Assembly (NCBI RefSeq): GCF_013307435.2
Contig: NZ_CP102845.1
Coordinates: forward strand, 4,400,001-4,464,000
Direction of reading: 5' to 3'
DNA: 64,000 bases
From: Microvirga terrae
GTDB lineage: Bacteria > Pseudomonadota > Alphaproteobacteria > Rhizobiales > Beijerinckiaceae
The notes beneath the pieces were generated by a model, which worked only from the letters and a program-made list of their open reading frames with translations, made no database searches and had not been told where the DNA came from. The translations under genes and the position numbers were made by a program. The first letter of the stretch is position 1. The number at the start of each line of letters is the position of its first letter. Shown here piece after piece: positions 46,469 to 56,600 of the stretch.

Positions 46469-48022
46469 ATGGAACCTCAAGCTTACCCACGGGGCTTTCT
46501 CCTCTCCAGGTACGGCACTATGCCCCCGCCAGGTTTCAAGGCGGGTCCGATCTTCGACAATTTCTTCATCGAAGCTGCGAATTGCGTTGATTCCGCATCA
46601 AGCGGCGAACTTGCCGTGGTGATCCTGGGGACGTGCGTCAGCACCGAGACGGATCGAGGGCAAACGTCCTCGACAAGCCTGGACACTGATCATAATCCGC
46701 TCGGCGAAGGGCCCGCCGAGGAAACTCCCGCTCAGCACCTGCTCCGTGCGCTTCTTGCGAGCACGGCGCTGTTCTATGATGCCCTCGACCAATATTGCGG
46801 CAGGCACGTCATCATTTTCGGCCCCAAGGACGTCCCATCCGTTCTTGGCGATGCCACGGGGATGCGCACGATCTTTTATGCGGCAGAAGGCGGCGTCGTC
46901 GCATCCCACGCCCGGCTCGTCGAAGAGACCCTTGGTGGTGAGATCAAGCGTGTCACTCTTCCCTATCGCTACGGCTTTCCGGGAAATCACACGCCTTATG
47001 TCAGAACGCGCCTGCTGACAGCCAACACGCTGTACGATTTCGCGAAAGGCAAGGTCGTCCGCTTTTGGCCGCGCGGTCGCATCAGGGAGGTCGCGCCTCA
47101 GAGGGCAGCGGATATCGTTTGCGAGCGCGTGACAACGGCTCTCAAGAGAATTGCAGCAGGAAGACGCGTTTCCCTGAGCATCACCGCAGACCTCGATTCC
47201 CGAACGATGCTGGCCCTTGCACTCCAGGCCGGGATCCCGTTCGACGGGTACACGTATGATCGTGGAGACAGAACATCCGTCGATTGCGAGCTTGCCAGCG
47301 AACTGGCCCGGATCGCAGGAATTGCACACGTCGTCGTGCCGACACCGAGTGTTGCTCCTCCCGATCTGAAACGTGTCATCAATAGGACGACTTACTACAA
47401 TCATCATCATTCGGTGGTACAGCCGATGCAGGACCATTTTGCTGACACCGACGCCCTCACCGTGACGGCCAATCTCCTGGAGATCGGCCGATTCTTCTAC
47501 AAGGGGCAATGGTATGCAGATAATCTGCCGGACAATCCTCGATCCATGACAGACATGGCCCTTGCCGCGATCCCCAACTCGGCCCGCAAAGCCTCCATAT
47601 TACAGGAGTTGCGTAGCGACCGATTGATGCATGAATATTTTGCCGATTTCATTCGCGATTCCGATTTCAACGCAGCGCGCGGCATCCTGGACCCGCGGGA
47701 TCAGTTCTACTGGGAGCACAGGATGAGCGCGTGGCATGGGATGATCCTCTTAGAGCGCGATTTCTATGCCGACTGCTTCATCCCCTTCAACAGCCGCTCG
47801 ATCTTCGAGGCGCTTCTTGGGGTGTCGGAACCCGATCGCAAGAGCGCGACGGCCTTCCGGATCATCATCGGCCGATGCGCCCCTCAGCTTCTCTCGACCA
47901 TTCCCATCAACCCGGCTCGACAATCCCGCGAGCAACGTCGACCTAAGCACGTTTCCGATGTCCTGAACTGGCTGAAGGTGCAGGCTCAGCGAGCCGGGAA
48001 CGCACTGAGGGCATCGAATTGA
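46469..48022 (+). CDS. Asparagine-synthetase-like protein with altered PP-loop
   Basis: A 517-aa soluble protein. The C-terminal half resembles the ATP-pyrophosphatase (PP-loop) domain of asparagine synthetases: SLSITADLDSRTMLALALQA (about 235-254) replaces the canonical SGGLDS with TADLDS, and DSAT-type helices follow. The N-terminal half may be a degenerate glutaminase-like domain, but it lacks the Cys2 nucleophile. Such proteins occur with surface polysaccharide genes, yet none are adjacent. The 90-nt leader is AT-rich (TTAATGTTATGTTATAGA), unlike neighbours, which suggests transfer. The start is uncertain (ATG 46469 or the in-frame ATG at 46520). Confidence 0.7.
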   Translation: MEPQAYPRGFLLSRYGTMPPPGFKAGPIFDNFFIEAANCVDSASSGELAVVILGTCVSTETDRGQTSSTSLDTDHNPLGEGPAEETPAQHLLRALLASTALFYDALDQYCGRHVIIFGPKDVPSVLGDATGMRTIFYAAEGGVVASHARLVEETLGGEIKRVTLPYRYGFPGNHTPYVRTRLLTANTLYDFAKGKVVRFWPRGRIREVAPQRAADIVCERVTTALKRIAAGRRVSLSITADLDSRTMLALALQAGIPFDGYTYDRGDRTSVDCELASELARIAGIAHVVVPTPSVAPPDLKRVINRTTYYNHHHSVVQPMQDHFADTDALTVTANLLEIGRFFYKGQWYADNLPDNPRSMTDMALAAIPNSARKASILQELRSDRLMHEYFADFIRDSDFNAARGILDPRDQFYWEHRMSAWHGMILLERDFYADCFIPFNSRSIFEALLGVSEPDRKSATAFRIIIGRCAPQLLSTIPINPARQSREQRRPKHVSDVLNWLKVQAQRAGNALRASN

Positions 48023-48134
48023 CGATCCGTCCTGTGGCTATCTGGACTCCTTTGAGAAGCCCCGGAACCCGAGATGCCATGCTCGCCCGTCGCAATACAC
48101 CGACGACGCGCACAGGAGGCCGGAACCCGTTGCC

Positions 48135-49199
48135 CTATTCCGCCGCTTCCGGCCGGGCTCTCTGCAGCCAGCCGATGAGGAATGGGAGGACCAGGCCGAT
48201 CCCAAGGAACCGGACGAGGTGGTGGATGCCCACATAGAGCGGATCGAGGCCGAGGATCAGGGCCAGCACGGTCATGGCTTCAAGCCCGCCCGGCGCGAAG
48301 GCGACGAGTCCGTTGGCGAAGCTGACCCCGGCAAGCCAGGCGGCGGCACCTGCGAACAGGGCGGCCACCACCATGCCGACCGTAAAGGAGCCTAGCGCGG
48401 ACACGAGAGCCCTTCTCAGGGTCGAGCGCTGGAGGTTGCGGAACCGCTCGGCGATGAACAGCCCGATCAGCACGAGGCCGCCCGTGGCGATCACCGGAGG
48501 GATCACGCCCGTCACCCATTCCGTTCCGTGGCTGACCGAGCTGACGACGGTGGCCCCGAGCAGGATCGGAGCGGCCACCTTCAGCCGGGCGAATACCGTC
48601 CCCAGCAGGAGGCCGCCGAGCAGGATGAAGGCCATGCCGCCGGGGCTCTCGACCGGGAGCCCCTCGCCGACCAGCATGCCGGCATTGCCCCCGCCCCCGG
48701 TCACCACCACGAGGCTCGGCAGCAGGGCGATCAGCACGAAGAGACGGAAGTTCTGCACGATGGCGATGGACGCCACCTCGGCCTTCCGGTCGGCCGCCAC
48801 GGCGAGGACCGTCGAGAGGGCCCCCGGAACGGAGGCCAGCACCGCATCGGCCTTGCGCCAGCCCGACATGCGCACGAGCCACGCGCTCGAGGCGGCCGAG
48901 ATCGCCACGACCCCGATGACCAGCAGGATGAGACTGCCCGGATAGCGCCCCATGGCGGCGATCGCGGCCGGCGTCACCGCCGCCCCCATGGCGGCCCCCG
49001 AGGTCAGCATGGCGGCATCGGACAGCGCCTTCGGCAGGGGCACGGACCAGCCGGTCAACCCCCACAGGGTGGCGGCGATCGCCGAGCCGGACAGCCAGGC
49101 GGCCGGGACCCCGAGCCAGTAGAAGACAAGCCCGCCAAGTGCGGCAACGAGGATCTGGGCGAGATGGGCAAGGACAAGACGCATCACGGTTTGGCTCAA
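48135..49199 (-). CDS. AbrB-family integral membrane protein
   Basis: A 354-aa, ten-helix membrane protein with the duplicated AbrB domain: LGVPAAWLSGSAIAATLWGL in the first half and the second-half counterpart ending GLEAMTVLALILGLDPLYVGIHHLVRFLG. The early GGLVFYWLGVP and VPGALSTVLAVA motifs are typical. The family regulates or transports unknown compounds (E. coli AbrB represses aidB). Single gene on minus; an in-frame ATG at 49184 is an alternative start. Confidence 0.9.
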   Translation of the reverse strand: MSQTVMRLVLAHLAQILVAALGGLVFYWLGVPAAWLSGSAIAATLWGLTGWSVPLPKALSDAAMLTSGAAMGAAVTPAAIAAMGRYPGSLILLVIGVVAISAASSAWLVRMSGWRKADAVLASVPGALSTVLAVAADRKAEVASIAIVQNFRLFVLIALLPSLVVVTGGGGNAGMLVGEGLPVESPGGMAFILLGGLLLGTVFARLKVAAPILLGATVVSSVSHGTEWVTGVIPPVIATGGLVLIGLFIAERFRNLQRSTLRRALVSALGSFTVGMVVAALFAGAAAWLAGVSFANGLVAFAPGGLEAMTVLALILGLDPLYVGIHHLVRFLGIGLVLPFLIGWLQRARPEAAE

Positions 49200-49341
49200 T
49201 GGACGGCCCGGCCCCTTAGGTCAAATGCCGATGGTGCGCAGTGGCCATGCGGTCACGGTCTGGCCATGGAACGACGGAAGCGTTGCGGAGATCCCGAAAG
49301 CCTGATGAGATTGCACCATCAATCATGACACGGAGGAAACG

Positions 49342-49806
49342 GTGCTTCATGGACTCGACCCGGCGCTCAACGCCGACCTGCTGTATGTGCTCCGGTCCAT
49401 GGGCCACGGGGACGATCTGGTGATCTGTGACGCCAATTTCCCCGCCGATTCCATTGCGCGCCAGACGGCCTATGGCCGGGTGGTCCGGTTGGACAATATC
49501 GGCTCGCCGCGGGCCATCCGGGCCGTCCTGTCGCTGATGCCGCTCGACAGCTTCGTCGACACTCCCGCGGAACGCATGGAAGTCGTCGGCAATCCCGACG
49601 ACCTTCCGGCCATCCAGCAGGAAGCCCAGAGCGAAATCGACGCGGTGGCCCAGCGCGATGCCGGACGTGACACCTGGCCGATGGGATCGGTCGAGCGCTT
49701 CGCGTTCTACGAGCGCGCCAAGCGGGCCTATGCGATCGTGGCGACCGGCGAGCGTCGCTTCTACGGCTGCTTCATCCTGAAGAAGGGCGTGATTCCGCCG
49801 CCCTAG
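49342..49806 (+). CDS. RbsD/FucU family protein
   Basis: A 154-aa sugar mutarotase/pyranase-fold protein. HGLDPALNADLLYVLRSMGHGDDLVICDANFP near the N-terminus carries the catalytic His/Asp of the family, and a conserved YAIVATGERRFYGCFILKKG ends the protein. It interconverts sugar anomers (ribose or fucose type). Start GTG 49342 with GGAGG upstream. No sugar operon is adjacent. Confidence 0.92.
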   Translation: MLHGLDPALNADLLYVLRSMGHGDDLVICDANFPADSIARQTAYGRVVRLDNIGSPRAIRAVLSLMPLDSFVDTPAERMEVVGNPDDLPAIQQEAQSEIDAVAQRDAGRDTWPMGSVERFAFYERAKRAYAIVATGERRFYGCFILKKGVIPPP

Positions 49807-49819
49807 GTCAGGTTCCGCC

Positions 49820-51022
49820 TCAGGCGACGAGCCTCGGGAGGGCTTCGCTGATCCGGCGGACCGCCTCTTCCACGTCCTCGGGCTTGCGCAGATAGCAAAG
49901 ACGCAGGTAGCCCTCCCCGGCCTCGCCGAAGGCGGAGCCCGGCGCGAGGCCCACATTGGCCTCATCGATGAGACGGAACGCGACATCCTTCGAGCTCGTG
50001 GCACCCTTGATCTTCAGGAAGGCATAGAAGGCGCCGCTCGGCGGGGCCAGCTCCACGAGGCCGGTCTCGGCCAGCTGCCCTACGATCTCCCGGCCGCGGC
50101 GGGCCTTGCCGATCTGATCGGCCAGGAAGCTCTCACCCTGCTCGATGGCCGCGACACCGGCGCGCTGGATGAAGACCGGCGTTCCGGAGGTCTGGTACTG
50201 CACCAGGTTCTCGATCACCTGGCCCATGGCCGGCGAGGCTTCGAGCCAGCCGAGGCGCCATCCGGTCATGGCCCAGTTCTTGGAAAAGGTCTGGATGAAG
50301 AGGATCTTGTCGTCCGCCTCCATGACATCGCGGAAGGAAGGCGCCCGTCCGTCGACGGTCAGCGCCGGATCGTGGATGAAGCGGCCATAGATCTCGTCCG
50401 CCACGATCCAGAGGCCGTGCCTCCTGGCGAGATCGAGCGCGGCGCGAAGATCCGCATGGCTTGCGACCCATCCGGTCGGGTTCGACGGCGAGTTGATGAC
50501 GATGGCGCGGGTCCGCGAGGTGATGGCCTTCTCGAGACGCTCGAAATCGAGATGCCAGCCGCGCGCGTCGATGGTCATCGGCACGGCCACGGGACGCGCG
50601 CCGGCAACGGTGATCGCACCGGTGAAATTCGGCCAGGCGGGGGTCGGGACCAGCACCTCGTCGCCGTTGCCTGCCAGCATGCGGAAGGCGAGCTGCATCG
50701 CCGGCATGCCGCCCGACGTCACGAAGAAGCGTTCCGGATCGAAGGGTTTGGCGTAAACATGTTCGTGGTAGGTGGCGATGGCCTGGCGCAGTTCGGGAAT
50801 GCCGCGCTGGTAGGTGTAGAAGGTTTCGCCTTTGGCAAGCGACTGGGCAGCCGCATCGCAGATGAAGGACGGGGTCGGCAGGTCACCCTCGCCCACCCAG
50901 AGCGGGATGATGCCGGGCTTCTGGCGACCGTAGGTGAACACGTCCACGATGCCGCTCGTCGGCGCCTTTTCCGCCTCGGGGCGCAGGTTGAGAACGGACG
51001 GAATCGAGACGGACGCGTTCAT
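49820..51022 (-). CDS. Pyridoxal-phosphate-dependent aminotransferase
   Basis: A 400-aa class I/II aminotransferase (fold type I). The PLP lysine is in FIQTFSKNWAMTGWRLGWLEA; NSPSNPTGWVAS and VADEIYGRFIHDP are cofactor motifs; YLRLCYLRKPEDVEEAV is near the C-terminus. Donor and acceptor are not predictable from sequence. ATG 51022 has a GAGGAAC site. Convergent with the RbsD/FucU gene, 13 nt apart. Confidence 0.93.
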   Translation of the reverse strand: MNASVSIPSVLNLRPEAEKAPTSGIVDVFTYGRQKPGIIPLWVGEGDLPTPSFICDAAAQSLAKGETFYTYQRGIPELRQAIATYHEHVYAKPFDPERFFVTSGGMPAMQLAFRMLAGNGDEVLVPTPAWPNFTGAITVAGARPVAVPMTIDARGWHLDFERLEKAITSRTRAIVINSPSNPTGWVASHADLRAALDLARRHGLWIVADEIYGRFIHDPALTVDGRAPSFRDVMEADDKILFIQTFSKNWAMTGWRLGWLEASPAMGQVIENLVQYQTSGTPVFIQRAGVAAIEQGESFLADQIGKARRGREIVGQLAETGLVELAPPSGAFYAFLKIKGATSSKDVAFRLIDEANVGLAPGSAFGEAGEGYLRLCYLRKPEDVEEAVRRISEALPRLVA

Positions 51023-51137
51023 GGGGAAGTTCCTCGGAGACGGGCGATCAGGCATGGCCCGTTCGCCCGCTCAAGGCAAGTCCGGAATGGGTCTCATCAC
51101 GAAAGACGAAGGGTCCGATCGAAACCTGTGATCGATC

Positions 51138-51572
51138 TCAGCTCGTCCGCCCGGTCTTCAGGAGGTCGCGGATTTCCGTCAGCAGCTTCACGTCGGCCGG
51201 GATTTCCGGAGGCTTCTCGGCCGTGCCCGTCTTGGCATCTTCCGCACGGCGGAGGCGGTTCATGCCCTTGACCAGGAGGAAGAGGATCCAGGCGATGATG
51301 ACGAAGTTGATGGCGACCGTGATGAAGTTGCCCCAGCCGAGCACCGCCCCCTGCTTCTTGGCTTCCTCGAGCGAGCCCGCCGTGACGTTGCCCGACAGGG
51401 CCGTGAAGTAGTTCGAGAAATCGAGGCCGCCGGTGATGGCCCCGATGATCGGCATGAACACATCGCCCACGAGGGAATCCACGATCCTGCCGAACGCGGC
51501 ACCGATGATGATGCCGATGGCGAGATCGACCACGTTCCCCCGCAGGGCGAACTGCTTGAATTCATTCCACAT
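51138..51572 (-). CDS. mscL: Large-conductance mechanosensitive channel
   Basis: A 144-aa MscL: N-terminal [22 protein letters not shown]1 [22 protein letters not shown]2 [27 protein letters not shown], and a C-terminal helix ending EIRDLL. Opens on membrane tension in osmotic downshock. ATG 51572 with an AGAGAGG site upstream. Start and length match the family. Confidence 0.96.
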   Translation of the reverse strand: MWNEFKQFALRGNVVDLAIGIIIGAAFGRIVDSLVGDVFMPIIGAITGGLDFSNYFTALSGNVTAGSLEEAKKQGAVLGWGNFITVAINFVIIAWILFLLVKGMNRLRRAEDAKTGTAEKPPEIPADVKLLTEIRDLLKTGRTS

Positions 51573-51625
51573 GACCGGACCTCTCTGCTGCCCCCTGGCT
51601 AAAGCTGCCCGATCTGGGAATTTCG

Positions 51626-52153
51626 TCAAGCTTCACGGGCGGCCAGGAGATCCTTCAGATCGAGCCGCTGGGTGACCATCGCAAGTTCGCCCTCGGCCGT
51701 TCGCGGCCATTGCTCCTGCGGCCGGTCGACATAGAGTTCGATGCCGTTGCCGTCGGGATCGCTCAGGTAGAGCGCCTCGCTGACCCCGTGATCGCTCGCG
51801 CCCTGCAGCGGAATGCCGGTCTCGACCAACCGATAGAGCGCGTCGGCGAGGGCGGCCCGCGTCGGGTAGAGGATGGCCACATGGTAGAGACCGGTGGTGC
51901 CGGGAGGCGGCGGGGAACCGCCCTTGCTCTCCCAGGTGTTGAGACCGATGTGGTGATGGTAGCCCCCGGCGGACACGAAGGCCGCCTGGGTGCCGTAGCG
52001 CTGGATCAGCTCGAAGCCGAGCACGCCGCAATAGAAGGCAAGCGCTCGGTCCAGATCGGCCACCTTCAGGTGGACATGGCCGATCCTGACGCCGGGATCG
52101 ATGGGCCGGGCCACCGGCTGCCCGGTGGCATCATGGGGAATGGGCTTGATCAT
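51626..52153 (-). CDS. VOC family protein (glyoxalase/dioxygenase type)
   Basis: A 175-aa vicinal-oxygen-chelate protein. Metal ligands are suggested by [20 protein letters not shown] (His), [20 protein letters not shown], and [20 protein letters not shown] (Glu), the pattern of CatE-type catechol-2,3-dioxygenase-like proteins. It lies 10 nt downstream of the DoxX gene, so the pair form an operon divergent from the LysR regulator. Confidence 0.92.
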   Translation of the reverse strand: MIKPIPHDATGQPVARPIDPGVRIGHVHLKVADLDRALAFYCGVLGFELIQRYGTQAAFVSAGGYHHHIGLNTWESKGGSPPPPGTTGLYHVAILYPTRAALADALYRLVETGIPLQGASDHGVSEALYLSDPDGNGIELYVDRPQEQWPRTAEGELAMVTQRLDLKDLLAAREA

Positions 52154-52163
52154 GGAGCGAGCC

Positions 52164-52598
52164 TCAGGCCGAACGGGTGGACAATGCGGGAGCAGTCTTC
52201 GCCGAACCAGCCCGCACCGCAAGGGCGCCGTCTCCGAGAAGGGCCTGGGCCACGAGAGCAACGATCCAGAATGCCAGGTACTCCCAGCCGCCCTTCGGGT
52301 TGTTGAAGAAGAACCCGGCCGGGCCGTGCACGAACGCGATGGCGCCGAGAAGCACCGGGATCAGAGCCAGAGCGACCCAGCGGGTGAAGAACCCGAGGAT
52401 GAGGGCGATCCCGCCGGCCGTTTCGGCCGCGATGGTCAGGTAGGCCAGGGCCGGAGGGAGCCCGAGGCTGCCGAAGAACTGCGCCGCGCCGGCCGGCGTG
52501 AACACGAAGACCTTGAGGCCGGCATGGGCCAGGAACAGGACGCCGAGCGTGATGCGCAGAATGAGGGCGGCGTAGGGAGCGGTGCGGGTATCGATCAT
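52164..52598 (-). CDS. DoxX family membrane protein
   Basis: A 144-aa four-helix membrane protein: LRITLGVLFLAHAGLKVFVF, PPALAYLTIAAETAGGIALILG, RWVALALIPVLLGAIAFVHG and YLAFWIVALVAQALLGDGA. DoxX-type proteins are linked to quinone-dependent oxidation and redox stress. First gene of the DoxX-VOC pair; the start faces the divergent LysR gene. Confidence 0.93.
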   Translation of the reverse strand: MIDTRTAPYAALILRITLGVLFLAHAGLKVFVFTPAGAAQFFGSLGLPPALAYLTIAAETAGGIALILGFFTRWVALALIPVLLGAIAFVHGPAGFFFNNPKGGWEYLAFWIVALVAQALLGDGALAVRAGSAKTAPALSTRSA

Positions 52599-52648
52599 TG
52601 AGATCTCCTGAAATCGGTCTTCCCATATGATCTCAAACCACTGATGTG

Positions 52649-52670
52649 ATAATCCAAGTATCGGAATTAT
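52649..52670. promoter_or_regulatory. Candidate LysR-type operator
   Basis: The near-palindrome ATAATCC-N7-GGAATTAT in the 101-nt region between the divergent DoxX and LysR genes. Its form and location suit a LysR-family binding site. Confidence 0.35.
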
Positions 52671-52699
52671 ACTTCACACCCGCAGAGTGAGATCGATCC

Positions 52700-53614
52700 A
52701 TGCTCGACCGTGTGACCGGCATGCAGGTCTTCGTCCGTGTCGCGACGCTCGGCAGCTTCTCGGCGGCGGCACGGTCGCTCCACCTGTCCCAGACCATGGT
52801 GACCAAGCATGTGGCCGCGCTGGAGGACCGGCTCGGCGTGAAGCTGCTGCACCGGTCCACGCGCAAGCTGGCGCTGACCGAAGCGGGACGGAGCTATCTC
52901 GCCGCCTGCGAGCGCATCCTGGCCGAGATTGAGGAAGCGGAAGCCTCGGCCAGTCTCGATCGCGTCGAGCCCCGGGGGACGCTGCGGCTCAACGTCCCCC
53001 TCACCTTCGGTTTCCGCCAGGTCGTTCCGGCTCTCGCCGAGTTCAGCCGGCTTTACCCTGCGGTCTCGTTCGACCTCGGACTGGCCGACCGCTATGTCGA
53101 CCTCATGGAGGAAGGCTGGGATCTGGCGGTCCGGATCGGCCGATTGAAGGATTCGAGCCTCGTTGCCCGGCGGCTCGCCCCCTGCCGGACCATCGTGTGC
53201 GCATCCCCGGCTTATCTGGAGGCGCACGGAACCCCGCGGACCCTGGATGATCTCGCCCGGCACAATTGCCTCGGCTACACCCTGCCGAGCGCCATCGGGG
53301 CGAACCGATGGACCTTCGGCACAGAAGGCGCCATGGTCGTGCCCATCCAGGGCAACCTCCGGGCCAACAACGGCGATGCCCTCCTGGCCGCCGCGGTTGC
53401 CGGACAGGGGCTGATCTATCAGCCCACCTTCATCGTCGGCGACAGCCTGCGGGCTGGCGATCTCGTCCCGGTCCTGCGCGACTACCCGACCTACGAGCCC
53501 GCCATCCATGCCGTCCTGCCTTCGGGCCGGCAAGCTCCGGCCAAGGTCCGCGCCTTCGTGGCGTTCCTGGCCGCGCGTTTCGGGCCGGAACCGGAATGGG
53601 ATCGCGGCCTGTGA
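52700..53614 (+). CDS. LysR-family transcriptional regulator
   Basis: A 304-aa LysR protein. The winged HTH is at about 1-60 (MQVFVRVATLGSFSAAARSL, HLSQTMVTKHVAALEDRLGV, LLHRSTRKLALTEAG), then the effector-binding domain from about 90. Divergent from DoxX-VOC and probably activates it in response to an aromatic or quinone-like effector (inference). Confidence 0.95.
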   Translation: MLDRVTGMQVFVRVATLGSFSAAARSLHLSQTMVTKHVAALEDRLGVKLLHRSTRKLALTEAGRSYLAACERILAEIEEAEASASLDRVEPRGTLRLNVPLTFGFRQVVPALAEFSRLYPAVSFDLGLADRYVDLMEEGWDLAVRIGRLKDSSLVARRLAPCRTIVCASPAYLEAHGTPRTLDDLARHNCLGYTLPSAIGANRWTFGTEGAMVVPIQGNLRANNGDALLAAAVAGQGLIYQPTFIVGDSLRAGDLVPVLRDYPTYEPAIHAVLPSGRQAPAKVRAFVAFLAARFGPEPEWDRGL

Positions 53615-53685
53615 CGGCCCTGCGATGGCTTTCGTGCGCCTGAACGGCTAAACCTGTTGGACGTTTGCTTTTGAGGGTTGAGCCT

Positions 53686-56600
53686 ATGGTTGCCACCTGG
53701 GCCGTCGTGCTGTCGGCGCTGGTTTATCTCTGCTTCCTGTTCACCGTGGCCCACTGGGGCGATTATGGCGGGCGGCGCTTCATTCAGGGTCCGGCTCGCT
53801 CCACCATCGCGTCCCTCGCCCTTGCCGTCTATTGCACGTCCTGGACCTTCTTCGGATCCGTCGGGCTCGCCAGCCATTCCGGCTTCGACTTCCTGGCCAT
53901 CTATATCGGGCCGATCCTCGTCATCGGCTTGGGCTATCCCCTCGTCGCCCGGATCGTCAGGGTGGCCAAGACGCAGAACATCTCCTCCATCGCCGACTTC
54001 GTCGCGGCCCGCTACGGCAAGAGTGAACGGGTGGCCGCCCTCGTGAGCCTGATCGCCCTTGTCGGCTCCGTGCCTTACATCGCCTTGCAGCTGAAGGCGG
54101 TCTCGTCATCGCTCGACGTCTTTCTCGGAGCGGCCAACGAGACGTTCCCGTCGCAGCTTCCCTTCATCGGTGATCTCGCCTTCGTGGTGGCGCTCGTATT
54201 GGCGGGGTTTGCGGTCGCGTTCGGCACCCGCCACACGGATGCGACGGAGCACCAGAACGGGCTCCTTCTGGCGATCTCCCTGGAATCCCTGGTCAAGCTC
54301 ATCGCCTTCCTGATCGTCGGCGGATACATCACCTTCGTGATGTTCGACGGCTACGATGCCATCGTGCAGCGCCTCCACGCGCAGGGGACCACGGCGGATC
54401 TGATGAGCCGGACCTCGGGCTTCGGCAGCTACATCACCCTCATCCTGCTCTCCACCTGCGCGGCTCTCCTCCTGCCGCGCCAGTTTCACGTGACGGTGGT
54501 CGAGAACCATGACATCGCGGATCTGAAGCGGACCGCTTGGCTGTTCCCGCTCTATCTGCTCCTCATCAATCTCTTCGTAATCCCGATCGCGCTCGCAGGC
54601 CTTGCGTCGTTTCCGGAGGGCGCGGTCGACCGGGACATGACCCTGCTGGCGTTGCCGCTCGCCGACGGGGCGGGTACCGTCGCGGTCATTGCCTTCCTGG
54701 GCGGATTCTCGGCCGCCACAGCAATGGTGATCGTAGACTCCGTCGCCGTGGCGGTGATGATCTCCAACCACCTCGTCATGCCCATCGTCCTGCGGCGGCG
54801 CGCCTTTGCGGGAATCGATCCCGGCAATTTCGTGATCGGCGTGCGGCGCATCTCGATCGTCGTCGTCATTCTCCTGGGCTATGCCTATTACCGCGCCTCC
54901 GGCGAAGCGGCGCTTGCCGCCATCGGGCTTCTTTCCTTCGCGGCTATCGCGCAGGTCGCGCCTGCCTTTCTCGGCGGTCTCATCTGGTCGCGCGGCACGG
55001 CGTTCGGGGCCAGCATCGGGCTCGTGGTCGGCTTTCTCACCTGGGCCTACACGCTTCTCCTGCCGAGCCTCGTCTGGGACGGGGTGTTCTGGTCCGACGT
55101 GGTCGTCACCGGTCCATTCGGCATCACGGCCCTCAAACCGACCGCCCTGTTCGGCGTCGACCTGCCCCAGCTGACCCATGGCGTGGTCTGGAGCCTGACG
55201 CTCAACATCCTGTGCTATATCGGCTTCTCCCTGTGGCGGCCGGTGACCGCCATGGAGCAGATCCAGGCCGATCTGTTCATAGGCGAAGCCGCCGCCTCGG
55301 CGGCCCCGAGCTTCCGCCTGTTCCGCGCCAGCGTCACGGTCGGCGAACTGCGCGCCACCGTCGCCCGCTACCTCGGCGAGGAGCGGACGAACCGATCTTT
55401 CGAAGGATTCACCCATAGCCGCGGACAGAACCTCGACCCGCGGGCCGAAGCCGATGTCCATCTCCTGCGCTACGCGGAGCACCTCCTGGCATCGGCCATC
55501 GGCACGGCGTCCTCGCGCCTCGCGCTGTCGCTGCTCCTGCGCCGCCGCACCGTTTCCACGGAAGCCGCTCTCAAGCTGCTCGACGATGCGTCCGCGGCCA
55601 TCCAGCACAGCCGCGACCTGCTCCAGCATGCGCTCAACTACGCCAAGCAGGGCATCACCGTGCTCGACAGCGATCTGCGCCTGCTCGCCTGGAACCAAGC
55701 CTTCATCGATCTCTACGACATGCCCCCCAACTTCGTGCATGTGGGGATCAGCATGGAGCGCATCGTGCACTACAACGCCTCGCGCGGATCCTATGGACCG
55801 GGCAAGATCGACGAGCTGGTGGCCGCGCGCCTGCACTCGTTCCGGCACGATGTGGAGCCCGTGCGCCTCAGGCTCTATCCGTCCGGCAAGGTGATCGAGA
55901 TCCGGTCGAACCTGCTTCCCGACGGCGGCCACGTGACCACCTACACGGACGTGACCGAAACGGTTCTGGCCGAGGAGGCGAGCCGCCGGGCGAACGAGAC
56001 CCTGGAACAGCGCGTGCGCGAGCGAACCGAAGAGCTGACGCGCCTCAACGAAGCCCTGCGCAGCGCCAAGGCCGAAGCCGACGAGGCGAACATCTCGAAG
56101 ACGCGCTTTCTCGCCGCCGCCTCGCACGACATCCTGCAGCCGCTCAATGCGGCGCGCCTCTATGCGGTCTCCCTGGTGGAGCGGGACCGCGAAGCAGGCG
56201 ACGGGACGCTCGCCGAGAACATCGACGCCTCCCTCGACGCGGTCGAGGAAATCCTGACCGCCATCCTCGACATCTCGCGCCTCGACACCGGCGCGATGAA
56301 GCCGCAATGGTCGAGCTTCCGCATCGACGAGCTGTTCCGCCAGCTCCAGCGCGAGTTCGAGCCCGTGGCGCGCAACAAGGACCTCAAGCTCACCTTCGTG
56401 CCGTCCTCCCTGACCGTACGCTCCGACCGGCGCCTGATGCGCCGCCTGCTGCAGAACCTGATCTCCAACGCGATCAAGTACACGCCGTCGGGCCGCGTGA
56501 TCGTCGGTGGGCGCCGTCGCGGCAGCCATATCGTGCTCGAGGTGTGGGACACGGGTCTCGGCATTCCGCCCTCGAAGCAGCGCATCGTCTTCCGCGAGTT

